Shown here piece by piece: positions 46,248 through 58,740 of a stretch of DNA of 64,000 nucleotides. Each line of letters begins with the position of its first letter. The first letter of the stretch is position 1. The notes beneath the pieces are model-generated. The model did not search any database. It worked only from the letters and a program-made list of their open reading frames with translations, and was not told where the DNA came from. Where the stretch lies: positions 196,503,739-196,567,738 of the forward strand of contig JASDDO010000026.1 in the NCBI GenBank assembly GCA_030015575.1, given 5' to 3'. The translations under genes were made by a program, and so were the position numbers. This DNA comes from Agapanthus africanus (taxonomy: Eukaryota; Streptophyta; Magnoliopsida; Asparagales; Amaryllidaceae).

Positions 46248-47130
46248 ATGACTGGACTTAAGTTACTTCTAGATAAAAACATACTGACAGGGCCAAACTA
46301 CAAAGATTGGCTCAGGAATGTCAAGATGGCAATCACTTACGACAAGCTGGGGTATCTTCTTACCACCAAAGCTCCCCGTGTCCTAGGTCCCAACTCCAGC
46401 GTCGCGAATAAGGAAATCCGTAAGACTTGGGAGATCGATTGCGCGAAGGCCAGGTTCCTCGTGCTTGCCTCTATGGACAACGAACATCAGAGGAGGCACG
46501 AGAATATGGACCTCGAATCCATATTTCTCCATACAAAAGAACTGTATGGAGAGCAGTCTCGTATCGCATGATACGAAGTGTCGAAGAAGTTATTTTCGGC
46601 AAGGTTGGCCGTCGGATCATCGGTAGCGGAACACGTGCTTAAGATGATTGGCTATATAGAAGAGCTCGCGGACCTTGGGACCACGTTGGAGAATGAGCTC
46701 TATACGGACTTGATTCTCCAGTCCCTTCCTTCCACTTACGCCCAGTTAATCCTGAACTTCAACTTACAAGAAAAGGAAGTTGAACTTTCAGAACTCCTCA
46801 ACATGCTGAGGAGCGCAGAGGGCACCCTACAGAAAGGTAGGGAAACATTCACTTTGTTTGTAGGAGGATCTTCCTCTTCTAGGTCCAAGGCGAAAGCCAA
46901 GGGAAAGAAGAAGAAAGCCCCCGCCAAACCAAGGGGCGGTGTTAGTAAAGCGGATACGAAGGGAAAAGCAAAAGCAACAAAGAAAGTGGGGAAGCTTGTG
47001 GATAAAGATGAATGCTTCTATTGTCATAAGAAGGGACACTGGAAGAATGATTGCAGGGCTTGGAAGGCCAGAACACAGGAACTGAAGCAAGTTGCGGCTT
47101 CAGCTTCAGGTGTGTATGTTATTGAAAACT
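46248..47130 (+). pseudogene. Copia gag region of B2
   Basis: Same Gag as B1 (MTGLKLLLDKN, DWLRNVKMAI, lysine-rich linker, zinc knuckle CFYCHKKGHWKNDC near 47013-47054). The start is fixed by agreement with B1. The element is broken. Confidence 0.87.
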
Positions 47131-48300
47131 GTCTATCAATAAACTCTACTTCCTGGGTATTGGATACCGGATCAGGATCTCATATCTGTAATTCTTTGTA
47201 GGCGTTAAGAAACCGTAGTGTTTTGAAGGCAGGTGACATGACCCTCAAAGTTGCAAACGGAGCTAGCATGGATGCTAAGGCTGTGGGGGACTATCACCTG
47301 GGGTTGTCAGATGGACACGTTTTGGTTTTGCGTAATTGCTATTTTTTACCCAACGCAACTTGTAATATCATTTTTGTATCTTTGACTTCTAAAGAAGGTT
47401 ATGAATTTGCGTTTGTAAGTAATGTTGTAAACATTCACCTTAATCAAGTTCTGATTGGGTCAGGTACATTAAGCAATGGTATATACGTATTAAACCAACC
47501 ACAGATTTTCAATGTCCAGAATACACACAAAAGAAAATCTCCGGAAATCAATCAGACTTTCTTATGGCATTGCAGACTGGGTCACATCAATGAGAGAAGG
47601 TTGACGAAGTTACATACAGAAGGATATTTGAATCCGTTCGAATATCAATCGTATGCCACTTGTCAATCCTGTCTCAAAGGAAAGATGACAAAGACTCCGT
47701 TCACTGGACACGGAGTAAGAGCGAGCGAGCTCTTGGGACTCGTACACAGCGACGTGTGCGGTCCAATGTCTACACATGCGCGAAGCGGTTATTCTTACTT
47801 CATTACTTTTACGGATGACTTTTCAAGGTACGGTTATGTCTTCTTAATGAAACATATGTCCGAAGCCTTTGGAAAATTCCAGGAATATAAGAATGAAGTA
47901 GAAAAATAAACCGGCAAAAGTATCAAGATTCTAAGATCGGATCGAGGTGGTGAATACTTGAGTGCCGAGTTCCTGGACTATTTAAAAGAGAATGGAATTC
48001 TCTCTCAGCTTACTCCTCCATACACTCCGCAACATAACGGTGTATCGGAGAGACGGAACCGAACCCTATTGGATATAGTACGGTCCATGATGAGTAACAT
48101 TGAGTTACCACGATCATTCTGGGGGTATGCGCTAGAATCAGCTACATACCTTTTGAACCGAGTTCCGACTAAGAATGTGCCTACCACACCATATGAAATA
48201 TAGAGTAGGAAGAAACCCTATCTTCAATATCTGAAGATCTGGGGATGTCCGGCTTTTGTCAAAAAGCAGCATGCGGACAAACTCGAGGCACGCTCAGTAC
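47131..48300 (+). pseudogene. Copia protease and integrase region of B2
   Basis: LDTGSGSHI (about 47160), WHCRLGHIN (about 47566), LVHSDVCGPM (about 47738) and SERRNRTLLDIVRSM (about 48045) in copia order. Broken more often than B1. Confidence 0.87.
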
Positions 48301-50198
48301 TGTGCAAGTTTATGGGATACCCAAAGAACACCAGGAGGTATCTTTTCTACCACGCAGAGGAACAAAAAGTCCTTGTTTCTCGTAATGCCCACTTTCTAGA
48401 ACACCAGTTCTTGGAAAAGGAAATTAGTGGGAGCGCAGTAGAACTGGAAGAAATTCCAGAACCACAGACTATTACTGAAAGCTTAGTAGAACGAGAGGGT
48501 TCAAAAGAACAGGACATTCCTACGCCGCTCCGCAGGAGTAGTAGACAGTCTCATCCGCCCGAGAGATACTACGGTTTTCTCATAGACGGGGATAGAGAGG
48601 ATTGCATCATAGATTATGATAAGCCGACTAGCTTCCAGCAGGCCATTCAGAGCGTTGACTCGGTAAAATGGCTGGATGCAATGTGGACCGAAATGGAGTC
48701 CATGTACACCAACAAAGTATGGACGTTGGACATTGCTCCAGATGGGGTAAAACCCGTAGGATGCAAGTGGATCTTCAAAAGGAAGATTGGTGTAGATGGA
48801 CCGGTTGAGACCTATAAAGCTAGGCTTGTTGCAAAGGGTTTTTGTCAAAGACCTGGTTTGGACTATGACGAAACCTTTTCTCCAGTGGCTATGCTGAAAG
48901 CCATTCAGATCCTTCTTGCCATTGCTGCCTTCCACGATTATGAGATTTGGCAGATGGACGTAAAGACCGCTTTTCTAAATGGAAATTTAGAGGACTGTGT
49001 CTATATGGACCAGCCAGAGGGTTTCATTCAGAGTGGGTGCAGCGGAAAGGTGTGCAAGTTGCTTAAGTCCATCTATAGACTAAAGCAGGTATCGCGGAGT
49101 TAGAACATCTTCTTTGATGAGACGGTCAAGGAATTTGGCTTTATCAAAAATCCAGATGAACCATGCATCTATAGTAGATTTGTAGCGAGAACTGTAGTAT
49201 TCCTCGTTTTATACGTGGATGACATTCTCTTAATAGAAAATGACATTCCTATGCTACAATCTGTCAAGGGGTTCTTGTCACACAGGTTCTCCATGAAAGA
49301 CCTGGGTGATGCCTCATACATCCTGGGGATCCGGATCCATCGTGATAGATCCAAGAGGATATTAGGACTTTCACAGTCCAGGTACATCGACACCATACTG
49401 AAAAGATTCAGTATGGAAGATTCCAAGCGCGATAACCTACCGGCTTGTCATGGGATCACCCTCTCTAAAGAGATGTCTCCCAAGACTAATTTGGAGAGGG
49501 ATCGCATGTCTATTATACCTTACACTTCTGCGGTAGGCTCTATAATGTATGCGATGTTGTGTACCAGACCGGATGTAGCTTATGCACTGAGTGTGGTAAG
49601 CCGGTATCAGTCAAACCCTGTGGAGAAACACTGGATAGCGGTAAAGAACATTCTCAAGTACCTGGGAAGGACTAAGGAGATGTTCTTGGTGTATGGAGGA
49701 AAAGACCTCCAGATCGAGGCCTTTGCTGACTCCAGCTTCCAGAGTGACAAGGATGATTCCAAGTCCATGTCGGGTTTTGTCTTTACCCTCAATGGAGGGA
49801 CGGTGTGTTGGAAGAGTTCCAAACAGGAAACCGTTGCAGACTCGACGATGGAAGCGGAATACATCGCTGCATCTGATGCCGCAAAAGAAGCCATCAGGAT
49901 GAGGAAGTTCTTGAAAGAACTTCAGGTGGTTCCGTCCATTGTTGATCCAATACCTCTGTAATGCGACAACAACGGGGCTAAAGCTTTAGCGAAGGAACCC
50001 AGGTCCCATCAGAAATCCAGACACATCTTGAGGCGGTATCACCTGATCAGGGAGATCGTGGATCGCCAGGAGATCGAGGTTCGGAGGGTTGCTTCAGAAG
50101 ATAACACTGCAGATCCATTCACCAAGGCCTTGCCCCAGACACAGTTTGAGCGGCTGATCGAGATGATAGGTCTTCGATACGCCGGTACATGGCCTTAG
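48301..50198 (+). pseudogene. Copia RT and RNase H region of B2
   Basis: VKPVGCKWIFKRKIG, MDVKTAFLNG, the DDILLI catalytic core (about 49215), ASYILGIRI, and RNase H up to the end at about 50198. The window's two B copies are closely alike here, consistent with one family. Confidence 0.88.
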
Positions 50199-50200
50199 TG

Positions 50201-50212
50201 CAAGTGGGAGAT
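50201..50212 (+). promoter_or_regulatory. Polypurine tract of B2
   Basis: CAAGTGGGAGAT immediately before the 3' LTR. Confidence 0.9.
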
Positions 50213-52129
50213 TGTTAGTGTATATGCCCTAGAGGCCATTACTGTATCATACTAGTTTGTATATTACTTAATGGAAGCTTGGGATATTCACCTTGTATAT
50301 ACAATCTTGCTCAAAATAGTAGTATGCTACTTGGTTTGTTTCTACTTCAATATGTACATGTGTTTATTTTAGTATATCACCTATACACATTAGTGGAGCC
50401 CTTAAGATCTTTGCTTGATTACCAGCGTTGTGATGGCAGTCACACTAGTGGGGGCTGGGTAATCTATAAGCACATCCTTATGCAGGTCCCTAGTCGCAGG
50501 ACTATCGAGACAGGGCATCGATACTCCGAAGTAGACTAGCGTATGCGCTTCTCATCCCAGTGTGGGAGATGGTCTGTCCCACAGCCATCAGTACGTCGTA
50601 CTGGAGATAGTATGCGGGTGCTCGTTAGGTTACGAGTACACTGGACAAGACTCGTCGGGAACTGATGGTTGGTACTATACCTATCGTCAGTTATAAGTTC
50701 CCAGGTGACATGAGTACAGCTTAGTCCGCTGACTTGACACTGTCACTTCGCCTCGAGTGTGTTCCCACTGTACTTTGATTACTACCCTACCACGGCTCAA
50801 AGGAGTCGTGCAAACAGGTAGTTTTTGGGTGCAGTCCCGAAGCACTTAGAGGCAGTGACGGTTAGACAGGATTCGTCTCTCCCGGTATTGGGGGTTGACA
50901 TCGCGGTGTGTCTAGGAGAGCCATTACACGAGTAGTCCCTGGCCAGGGCAAGCGGGATATACTGGTAGGCTTCCAGTGTTATCTCAGGGTGTATTGGGCT
51001 TCACTCCGACACGACTTGTACCGCTATTAGGGGACTGACGTTTACCGCCCCCTAGGCCCGCCATGCGATGTATCAGACGAATAGACCGGACTGTACGGAG
51101 ACTGTCACATTCAGGCTCAGTAGGAGTTCAGATGGGTTTCACCTCGTCAGTCTTCTTTTCGGCATCTACCTGGGGACCGTTACGCACAGCTAGTGCCGCT
51201 TGCGGTCTGTGGTTAAACCCACTGCCAGCGTAGTATCGAGTCTTTAGAGTCCCACACAGAAAGCTATTCGCCTTTAGGCAAATTAGTAGATGTCGCATGG
51301 TTTTGCGACAGGTCGCATGGTTTTGCGACAGGGTCCGGTCACATCCGTGCACTTGTACACGTACAGTGTTAGGACAGTTAACACTAGCGGGCTTTGGTTT
51401 AAGCCAGATCCTAGTGTACGTTTTGGGATTGATTTTATCCAGTATGTATTCGTGTTCCTCGGAACGCGGATGCGGGTGTGTATGCACAGTTGACGGAGAG
51501 ACAGAGGCAGAGGATTCTCATTAGGGTTGTTGACCATTGACTGTTGACTTTTTGCTCAACCCTAATGAGAATATGATATGTAATTAACAATAATATTAAT
51601 TAAGTATTATAGTGACATGGTTGTTGAGGGGTTGACTTTGTTGACTTGTTGACTTTGTTGACCGGTTGACTAGGTTGGACTAGTTGACTATCATGATGAC
51701 AATGGCTATCATTTCATGGCAAAGACTTTTGCTTGCTTGTTCTCTTGTTCAAAATGAGTGCATGAAATGATATGGCTATTGTAGCTTAAACCATCACTAA
51801 TACTTGATTGCTATTATTTGTTATGATGGTTTTGGATTATGAGAGCCAAGAGGGAGAAGTCTTGCTCATTCTTTCATTTCCTTTCTCTCTCTTGTGTTCT
51901 TGAGCTCTCATCTTCTTCCTCTTGCTCTCCCTCTCTCTAGTCTATGGTTCACTTGTCTCATGTGTTGAGAAGCAAGAACCATAGAGAAAAATCCCAACAC
52001 ACTCTCCTCTACTCACTCTAGTTCACAAGTTTTAGCAAACCGAGTGAACTAGTTTCTTCAAAGTTCGAAGAAGAAGCCAAAGGTAGAAGCTTTCAGGTGG
52101 ATCGATCTTCGGCGCAAGGAGACGACGGG
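50213..52129 (+). repeat. 3' LTR of B2 (partial)
   Basis: The first 1917 bp of the LTR, with W-box cluster (51530-51688) and 20-bp tandem pair (about 51293-51332). It stops at GACGACGGG and passes into A3. Confidence 0.94.
51530..51688 (+). promoter_or_regulatory. W-box cluster in B2 3' LTR
   Basis: About eight TTGACC/TTGACT sites, with the bracketing inverted repeat GGGTTG/CAACCC. Confidence 0.65.
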
Positions 52130-52440
52130 CATTTGATTGCTTTAGCAATAACTGGCAGATGCTACACACTCGGTTTGTCTTTTGATTGCTTTTAAGTGTT
52201 TTTGCTTTGCACAGTGATATATATGATATATCCCGCACCTCATTCGACGAGGAAAGGACCGACGATCCCTTCACCGGGAGTGACTCCTTTAGCAAAACTA
52301 GAAAAGCCTAAAAAACACTCCATTTCAAAATTCATTCGATCCTACAACGATATCAAGTTCATTACGCAATAGGTTTTCAGAAAAACCTGTCGTAGCCCTC
52401 CGTCATTTCAGATACGTACTAGTTAGTATTCGTGCTGCGG

Positions 52441-52636
52441 TTGTTTGGCCTCCGTCAAGGCGTAGTGTACGGTAGCTAACTAGTGCTTATCTGCTAGCAT
52501 ATGATGCGATTGGATTAGGGTATTCGTACGGCGTTGTTTGGCCTCCGTCAAGGGTCGTGCGGGTGGGTTAATTCAATCAGGAAATGACGGGTTGAACTTG
52601 ACTAGCGGACTATGGGTTGTTTGGCCTCCATCAAGG
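52441..52636 (+). repeat. Three-fold hairpin motif in A3 leader
   Basis: Copies at 52441-52460, 52534-52553 and 52617-52636 read TTGTTTGGCCTCC(G/A)TCAAGG. The TTTGG form is special to A3 and present in all three copies. Confidence 0.8.
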
Positions 52637-52790
52637 TCATAGGACGCTAGGGGCAAAATATTATCGGGAATTTCAAGTGTTGAAATTTGCAATGAGATTG
52701 CATACCTTCTATGAGATAGTTGGATCCCGATACCCGCTGCGAGTAAGAGTTACTCCTGGGAGAGTTTTATACATTACAATTAGCCGATCA

Positions 52791-52910
52791 AGTAGGTGTC
52801 TAGAAAGGTGTCAACGGGGTTACGCCTCCGGGAAAACGAGGTTTACATTAATTAGGTTCGTGCGAAAGCACGGGGGACCTCCCTCAAAGTACCGACACTG
52901 GCCTGGCTGA
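52791..52910 (+). other. Shared leader module, A3 copy
   Basis: AGTAGGTGTCTAGAAAGGTG through CACTGGCCTGGCTGA, with a CGTGC-GAAA-GCACG stem-loop. Confidence 0.8.
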
Positions 52911-53079
52911 AAGATTGGCGAACTTGTAGTATGAAATTAATCCCGGCTAGTCTTTCCTTTTAGGGTTTGAAGGAAGATTTGATAAAAAGCAGTGGGAGCC
53001 ATCCTGATTAGATAAAATAATAACCAATCTATTCTTGCAAGAGCGCACGCTGAGTGTTTTCTTCTCTCTCTCCTGGTAG

Positions 53080-55870
53080 CGACCATATCACGCCTTAATC
53101 AAGATAATAATACGGATTATTGACCGAACCCGCTTGTTATATTGAGCTGGGGAACGTTGGTCCCGCTCCAACTTATAATTGTTATAAGACAGAGCAGGAA
53201 ATAAGGGGAATACCAGATTTCCCATGCCGCCCATACGAAGAGAGTGCATGCTGATGCATCATCTTCGGGTGTGTTCATTATGCAGAACTGTTTCTCAGTG
53301 TCCTTTACGTCCTGGGTATACGATACCGGATCAGGATCCCGCATATGTAATATGTTACATAGGGCTACAGGAAGGTAGAGAACTGAGAACGGGTGATAAG
53401 TTTCATGAGGCAGAAAACGGGGCAAGTGTTGCAGCCAAGTCTGTTGGTCACTGTCACCCTGAATTACCAATACATTGATTCTGAACGAATGTTATTAGAT
53501 ACCGAACCTGATATACAAAATCATATCACTCTCTTTATTAGTAAAGAAATGATAAAATTTTGTATTGTTGGATAATGTTTTGAACATTTCCTATATCAAA
53601 AGTTGATCGGTTCAGGCACGTTATCTAAAAGCGTTGATGTTCTAAATCAAACTACAGTTCTTAGTATACAGAACACACACAAGAGGAAGAGTTCAGAAAT
53701 GAACGAATCCTTCTTGAGGTATTGTAGACTAGGTCATATCAATGCGACCCGACTAGCTGAAGTTACATAAAGATGCATATTTAAATCAGTTTGAATTTAC
53801 ATCTTATGAAACTTGCCAGTCATGTCACAAAGATAAGATGACCATAGCTCCGTTTACTGAAAACAGAGAAAGAGTTAGTGAACTCTTGGGATGATACATG
53901 TTGATGTATGAAAGGTCCCCTGTCTACATATGCCAGGACTGGTTCTTTGTACTTCGTTACACTCTCTGATAATCTCTCAAGATTCAGACATATGTTCCTG
54001 TTGAAACACGAGTCCGAACCTTTTGAGATATTCACAGAATATGATTTAGAAGTAGAGAACCAATACGGGTATAAGTATTATGTCCTTTGATGAGATCGAG
54101 CAGGAGAATACTTGAGCACGGAAATCCTGGACTATTCTAAAAGGAGAATGAGATTCTCTCTGAGCATTACTCCTCCGTATACACCATAGCACGATGGTAT
54201 ATCGGGGCGGAGCAATCACACCCTATATGATAAGGTGTGCTCTATGATGAGTACAACTGAGTTACCTATTTCCTTTTGGGAGTTATGCACTTGAGAAGCT
54301 GCATACCTATTGAATTGGGTTTGAATCAAATCAGTGCCTACCACTTCATATGTGATATGGAAAGGGAAGAGCCCATGTCTTAAGCTAGTTAGGATTTAGG
54401 GTTGTCTTGCCTATGTCTAAAAAGAGAAATACCGGACAAGCTCGAGGCAAGGTCTGTTATGTAGAACTGGAAATGTTCCAGCCATACAAACTGCAGCTGA
54501 TGATTTGATAGAACCAAAGGATTCAGTAGATTCCAACGAACCTCAGCCTCTCCGCCGATCTAGTAGGGTTCCTCATCCGCCTGAGAGATACTTCGGTTTC
54601 TCGATGACAGTGGGAGCGAGGATTGCATCATAAGATGATGACCCAACTAGTTTCGAGCTGGCCATCAGGAGTGGGACTCTGTAAGAATGGCTGGATGCTT
54701 AGCGATCTGAGATGGAATCCATGTACACCAACAAAGTATGGACTTTGGTTGCTATATCTGAAGGGTTAAATCCCCATCAGGAGCAAGTATATCTTGAGAA
54801 GATTACTTGGTGTACTTGGAAAAGTTGAGACTTTCAAAGCTAGACTTGTTAAAGGTTTTCGTCATCGACCAGGCATGGATAATGATGAAACATTTTCCAG
54901 TGCCTATGCTTAAGTCCATCCAGATCCTACTTGCCACGGCTACATACCATGACTACGATATCTGCTGGTTGGGTGTCATGACATCTTTTCTAAATGATGT
55001 TTTAGAAGAGGGCGTCTATAAGTACACAGCCAGAGGGCTTCGTACACAGTGGGAGCAGCGGAAACGTGTACAAGATGCTTTATAAGATAAAGCAGGTATC
55101 GCGGAGTTGGAACATCTGTTTTGATATAGTAGTCAAAGAGTTTGACATCATCAAAATGGTAGATGAACCTTGTATAAACAAAAAGGTAGTAGGGAGTATG
55201 GTGCTGATCCTCGTAGAGTACGTGGATGACATACTCTTGATAAGAAAGGAGTTTCCTATGCTACGCTCGGCCAATCTCCGTTTATCACAATGATTCTCTA
55301 TAGGATCAAAGTGATACCTCCTAAATCCTGAGTTTGGTTCTATGAGATAGATCTAATTGGATGTTAGGATTCTCACTAGTTGTAGCGAGATGGTATCAAT
55401 CGATCCTGGGGAGAATCACTGGAAGGGTTCCAGGGTGATAATGACGACTGAATGTCAGTCGCAGGCATTGTCTTTACCCTCAGTAAAGGGACGGTATGTT
55501 GGAAAGGTTCCAAGCTAAATACCGTGGCATACTAGATGATAAAGGCTGGATACATCGCTACTTAAGATGCTACCATAGAGGCAGTCTGGGTGTATAATGG
55601 TTCATGAGATGAACTACGTTCCAACCATTGTGAGACAATGGAGTTGTGGCTTGTGCCAAGGAACGCAGGTCCCATCAGTGATCCAGACATATTCTAAGGC
55701 AATATCACCTGATCATGGAGATGGTTGATCTCTAAGGGATCGAGGTTAGGAGAGTAGACTCAGAGGACAACACAGCGGATCCACTCACAAAGGCCTGTTC
55801 CCAGAGAGAGATTTTTATGGGATGGTTGAGTATGAGATACTACAACCACTGCTATCAGATGGCCCTAGTT
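53080..55870 (+). pseudogene. Decayed copia gag-pol remnant of A3
   Basis: Aligns along its length with A1's remnant and carries much of the same damage. RT- and RNase H-like traces (for example YVDDILLI near 55217) are recognisable. More than ten breaks. Confidence 0.86.
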
Positions 55871-55882
55871 CAAGTGGGAGAT
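55871..55882 (+). promoter_or_regulatory. Polypurine tract of A3
   Basis: CAAGTGGGAGAT before the TGTTAG LTR start. Confidence 0.9.
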
Positions 55883-57783
55883 TGTTAGTTATATGTATGC
55901 CCTAGAGGCCATTACTATACATAGGATGTATATTGTAGTGGATGCTTGGACATATATAGGGAGGACTTTCTTGCTCGACATGATAGTATGCTATCTGGTT
56001 GATCTTTACCTTAACGTGTATACTGTTTGTCTCTCTGTTACATGTTGGTAAAGCCCTTAGGATGTGTACTTGACTACCTGGACTATGATGCGGATCATAC
56101 TAGTGGGGACATGGTAGTCCATAAGTACATCCTTCAAAGTCCCTAGTCGTGGGTATATCGAGACGGGGCATCGATATACCAGAGTTGACTAGCGTATACC
56201 TTCTCGACCCATACAGATGGGCGATGGATGATCCCATATCCATTGGTGTTTGACATCAGAGATGATATACGGGTACTCAGTGGAGACTGGGTACACTGGA
56301 CGGACTCGCCGAGAACTCCCAGATGGTATTATACCTTACGTCAGATGGCAGTTCTCAGGTGACACTGGTACAGAGTAGTCTGTTGACCCGAGATCGTCAT
56401 AGAGTCTTGTGTGGTTCCCACTGTGCTTTGATTTCCACCTTACCACGTCCAAGAGGGCATGCAAAACGATGGTTTTTGGGTACAGTCCCGAGTCACATGG
56501 AGGCAATGAGCGATAGGAGGGGATTCGTCTCTCCCGGTATAGGGAGTTGATGTTGCGCTGTGTCCGATTGGCTATAACCGGAAATCCCTGGCCAGGGTTG
56601 CTGAGATTTACTGGTAAGTGTTACCAGTAGTTTCTCGAACTGTTATAGACCTCATATCGACACGACTTATCGAGCTATTGGGGTCTGACGTTTACCACCC
56701 CTAGGCGAGATATGCGACATATCAGACGATCAGACCGGACTGTACGGTAGTGTTACTGGTTGGATTCACTGGAGTGTGAGCGGGCTTGCTCGTCGATCTT
56801 CTGATCGCTCAATACCCGGGTGGCCGTTACGTTTAGCAGACCGCTTGCGGCTTGTGGGTGTTTGATATGATCATCACCTGCTGCCGGCGTATTGACGAGT
56901 CTTTAGAGTCCTACACAGAGGTTTCCTGGCTCAAGCAAAACGAAATAGGAGCGCATATGAGATATGTGCGGGACCGAGAATGATACAAGTATGTGATACT
57001 GTATTCGATTCTCGCGATTTGTAACATTGATCGGTTATATGCGTTATAGCCGAGTTATCGGATCAAGTGTTGATTCGATAAGTTGTTACTATTGATACTA
57101 GTCGGTTATATGCGATATGACCGGATCGTTAAATCAAGTGTTGATTTAATGATTTAATGTATAATTATATATTTGATATATCACTTTGCATTAACTAGTA
57201 TCGGTTCACTCAAGATGGATTTTCTCACTCGGATGTGCGCATTGTATATGCGATATATTTTTGTGCACTTGATTGTATCATGTTTGATGATGCATGATTG
57301 CTAGGGTTTTTGTGTAAAGATCAAACCATGGTTACATGTTAATGGTTAGGGTTTTGTTTTATTCACTTATTTATTTATCTATTGCTTTTGGAAAATGAAA
57401 GGCATGAAAAAAAATGGTGGCTTGATTTGTATTCTTGTTGAAACTTCATGAAGCTTTGACTTAGTCACCATTTTTGTCTTCATACCTAACCTAACCATTC
57501 ACTTAACCTTAGTTTAGTCTCTACACTTGACCATGGTTATTATTATGATAAGTATTCCTTTTATATCCATTTTTAATAACTTATCATAATAATTATCTCC
57601 TTCTTCTTCAATGAAGAAAACCTTTCTTCATCAATGGTGATTGATGAAAAAGAGTGAGAAATCCAATTCTAAAGTCTACCCACTTCCTATTTCTTCATCC
57701 TCTACCTCTTGCCAAGTAGTAGAGTGTGTTTTCTTCACAAGTTTCATGACTTGGTGAAGTTGGAGCTTGATCTAGCGATGCCT
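55883..57783 (+). repeat. 3' LTR of A3 (partial)
   Basis: About 1900 bp of the LTR up to GATCTAGCGATGCCT, where E1 sequence begins. It includes the fold-back region (about 57325-57530). Confidence 0.93.
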
Positions 57784-58740
57784 ATTCAAGGACAGGATCA
57801 AGTCAATGCTGCATTTCAGCAACGACAAAGAAACGATCCGTACTCTTCGACAAACAATCAGGGGTGGAGGAGTCACCCAAATTTCGCTTGGAACCAAAAT
57901 CAACAAGTCCAAGGGAATAACAATTTTCAAAGAGCTCCTCCACAACAACAACAAGCACCCTTACAAACTCAAAACCAGCAACCTTTCCAACAACAACCTT
58001 ATACAAATCAAACGAACAATTTGGTTCAACCTAATGATGATAAGGTTAGCTCGCTCGAGAAAAGTCTTGAAGCATTTCTCAAGCAAACAACAGAATCCGC
58101 AGCAAGATTTGAAAGTTATGTGCAATCTTTAATGAATAACAATGCCTCACACGATCAAAGTATCAAATCTATTGAGGCACAAATTGCACAATTAACTGCT
58201 GCGTTGAGCGAGAGAGAAAAGGGAAAGCTTCCATCTCAACCATTGCCCAATCCCGGTCACCCACAAAATGCATATCACAATCACAATGTAAATGCGGTGA
58301 CCACGTTGAGATCCGGAAGAGAGTTGCAAAATAATGTGGAAACTAGTGATGACATCCCCGCCGGTGGTTCTTCTTCCCCTTCTTCATTTTCTTCACTTCC
58401 TTCTTCACCTTTTTCTTTAGAGCCTATTCTCCACCCTTCACACGGCTCTACTTCTTCTGACTCGAACGGACCCATTTCTAACAACACGAACACATCCACA
58501 CTGGGATCCGTTCCTATTCCACATTCTACTCCACAGACTTGTGACTCAACAAATTTTCAAAATGCACCATTTCCAAACAGGTTGAGTCCTAATAAACCAA
58601 ATGCACAAGTGGAGAAGATTGTGGAGATCTTTAAGCAGGTTAGCATAAATATACCTCTCTTGGATGCTATCCAACAAGTCCCTTCATACGCGAAAATCTT
58701 AAAGGGCTTGTGCACCTCGAAGAGAAAGGCATCTTAAGTA
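57784..58740 (+). pseudogene. Gag C-terminal and linker region of E1
   Basis: Glutamine/asparagine-rich text (NQGWRSHPNFAWNQNQQVQG) and SIEAQIAQLTAALSEREKGK match C 30350-31350. The zinc knuckle and everything before it are absent. The serine-rich stretch and QVPSYAKILK near the end are shared with C. Confidence 0.87.

Larger units (their letters stand above)
42008..52129 (+). mobile_element. Ty1/copia element, family B, copy B2
   Basis: The 5' LTR, primer site, leader, gag, protease, integrase, RT, RNase H, polypurine tract and most of the 3' LTR are present; the 3' LTR ends early where A3 begins. TACAT (42003-42007) would be the left target repeat, with no partner. LTR parts differ at about 43 of 1920 sites (2.2%), similar in age to B1. 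The coding region has about seven or eight breaks. Confidence 0.93.
52130..53079 (+). other. Partial leader of A3
   Basis: From 52142 it follows the A0/A1 leader. It holds one copy of the ~60-bp block (about 52235-52295), the three-fold hairpin and the shared module, then a pyrimidine tract ending TAG (53078-53079). 52130-52141 is junction filler. Confidence 0.8.
52130..57783 (+). mobile_element. Ty1/copia element, family A, copy A3 (partial at both ends)
   Basis: Part of the leader, decayed gag-pol, polypurine tract and most of the 3' LTR. It has neither 5' LTR nor primer site. It borders B2 on the left and E1 on the right, without target repeats at either junction. By LTR text it is nearer to A0 than to A1. 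Many breaks. Confidence 0.9.
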
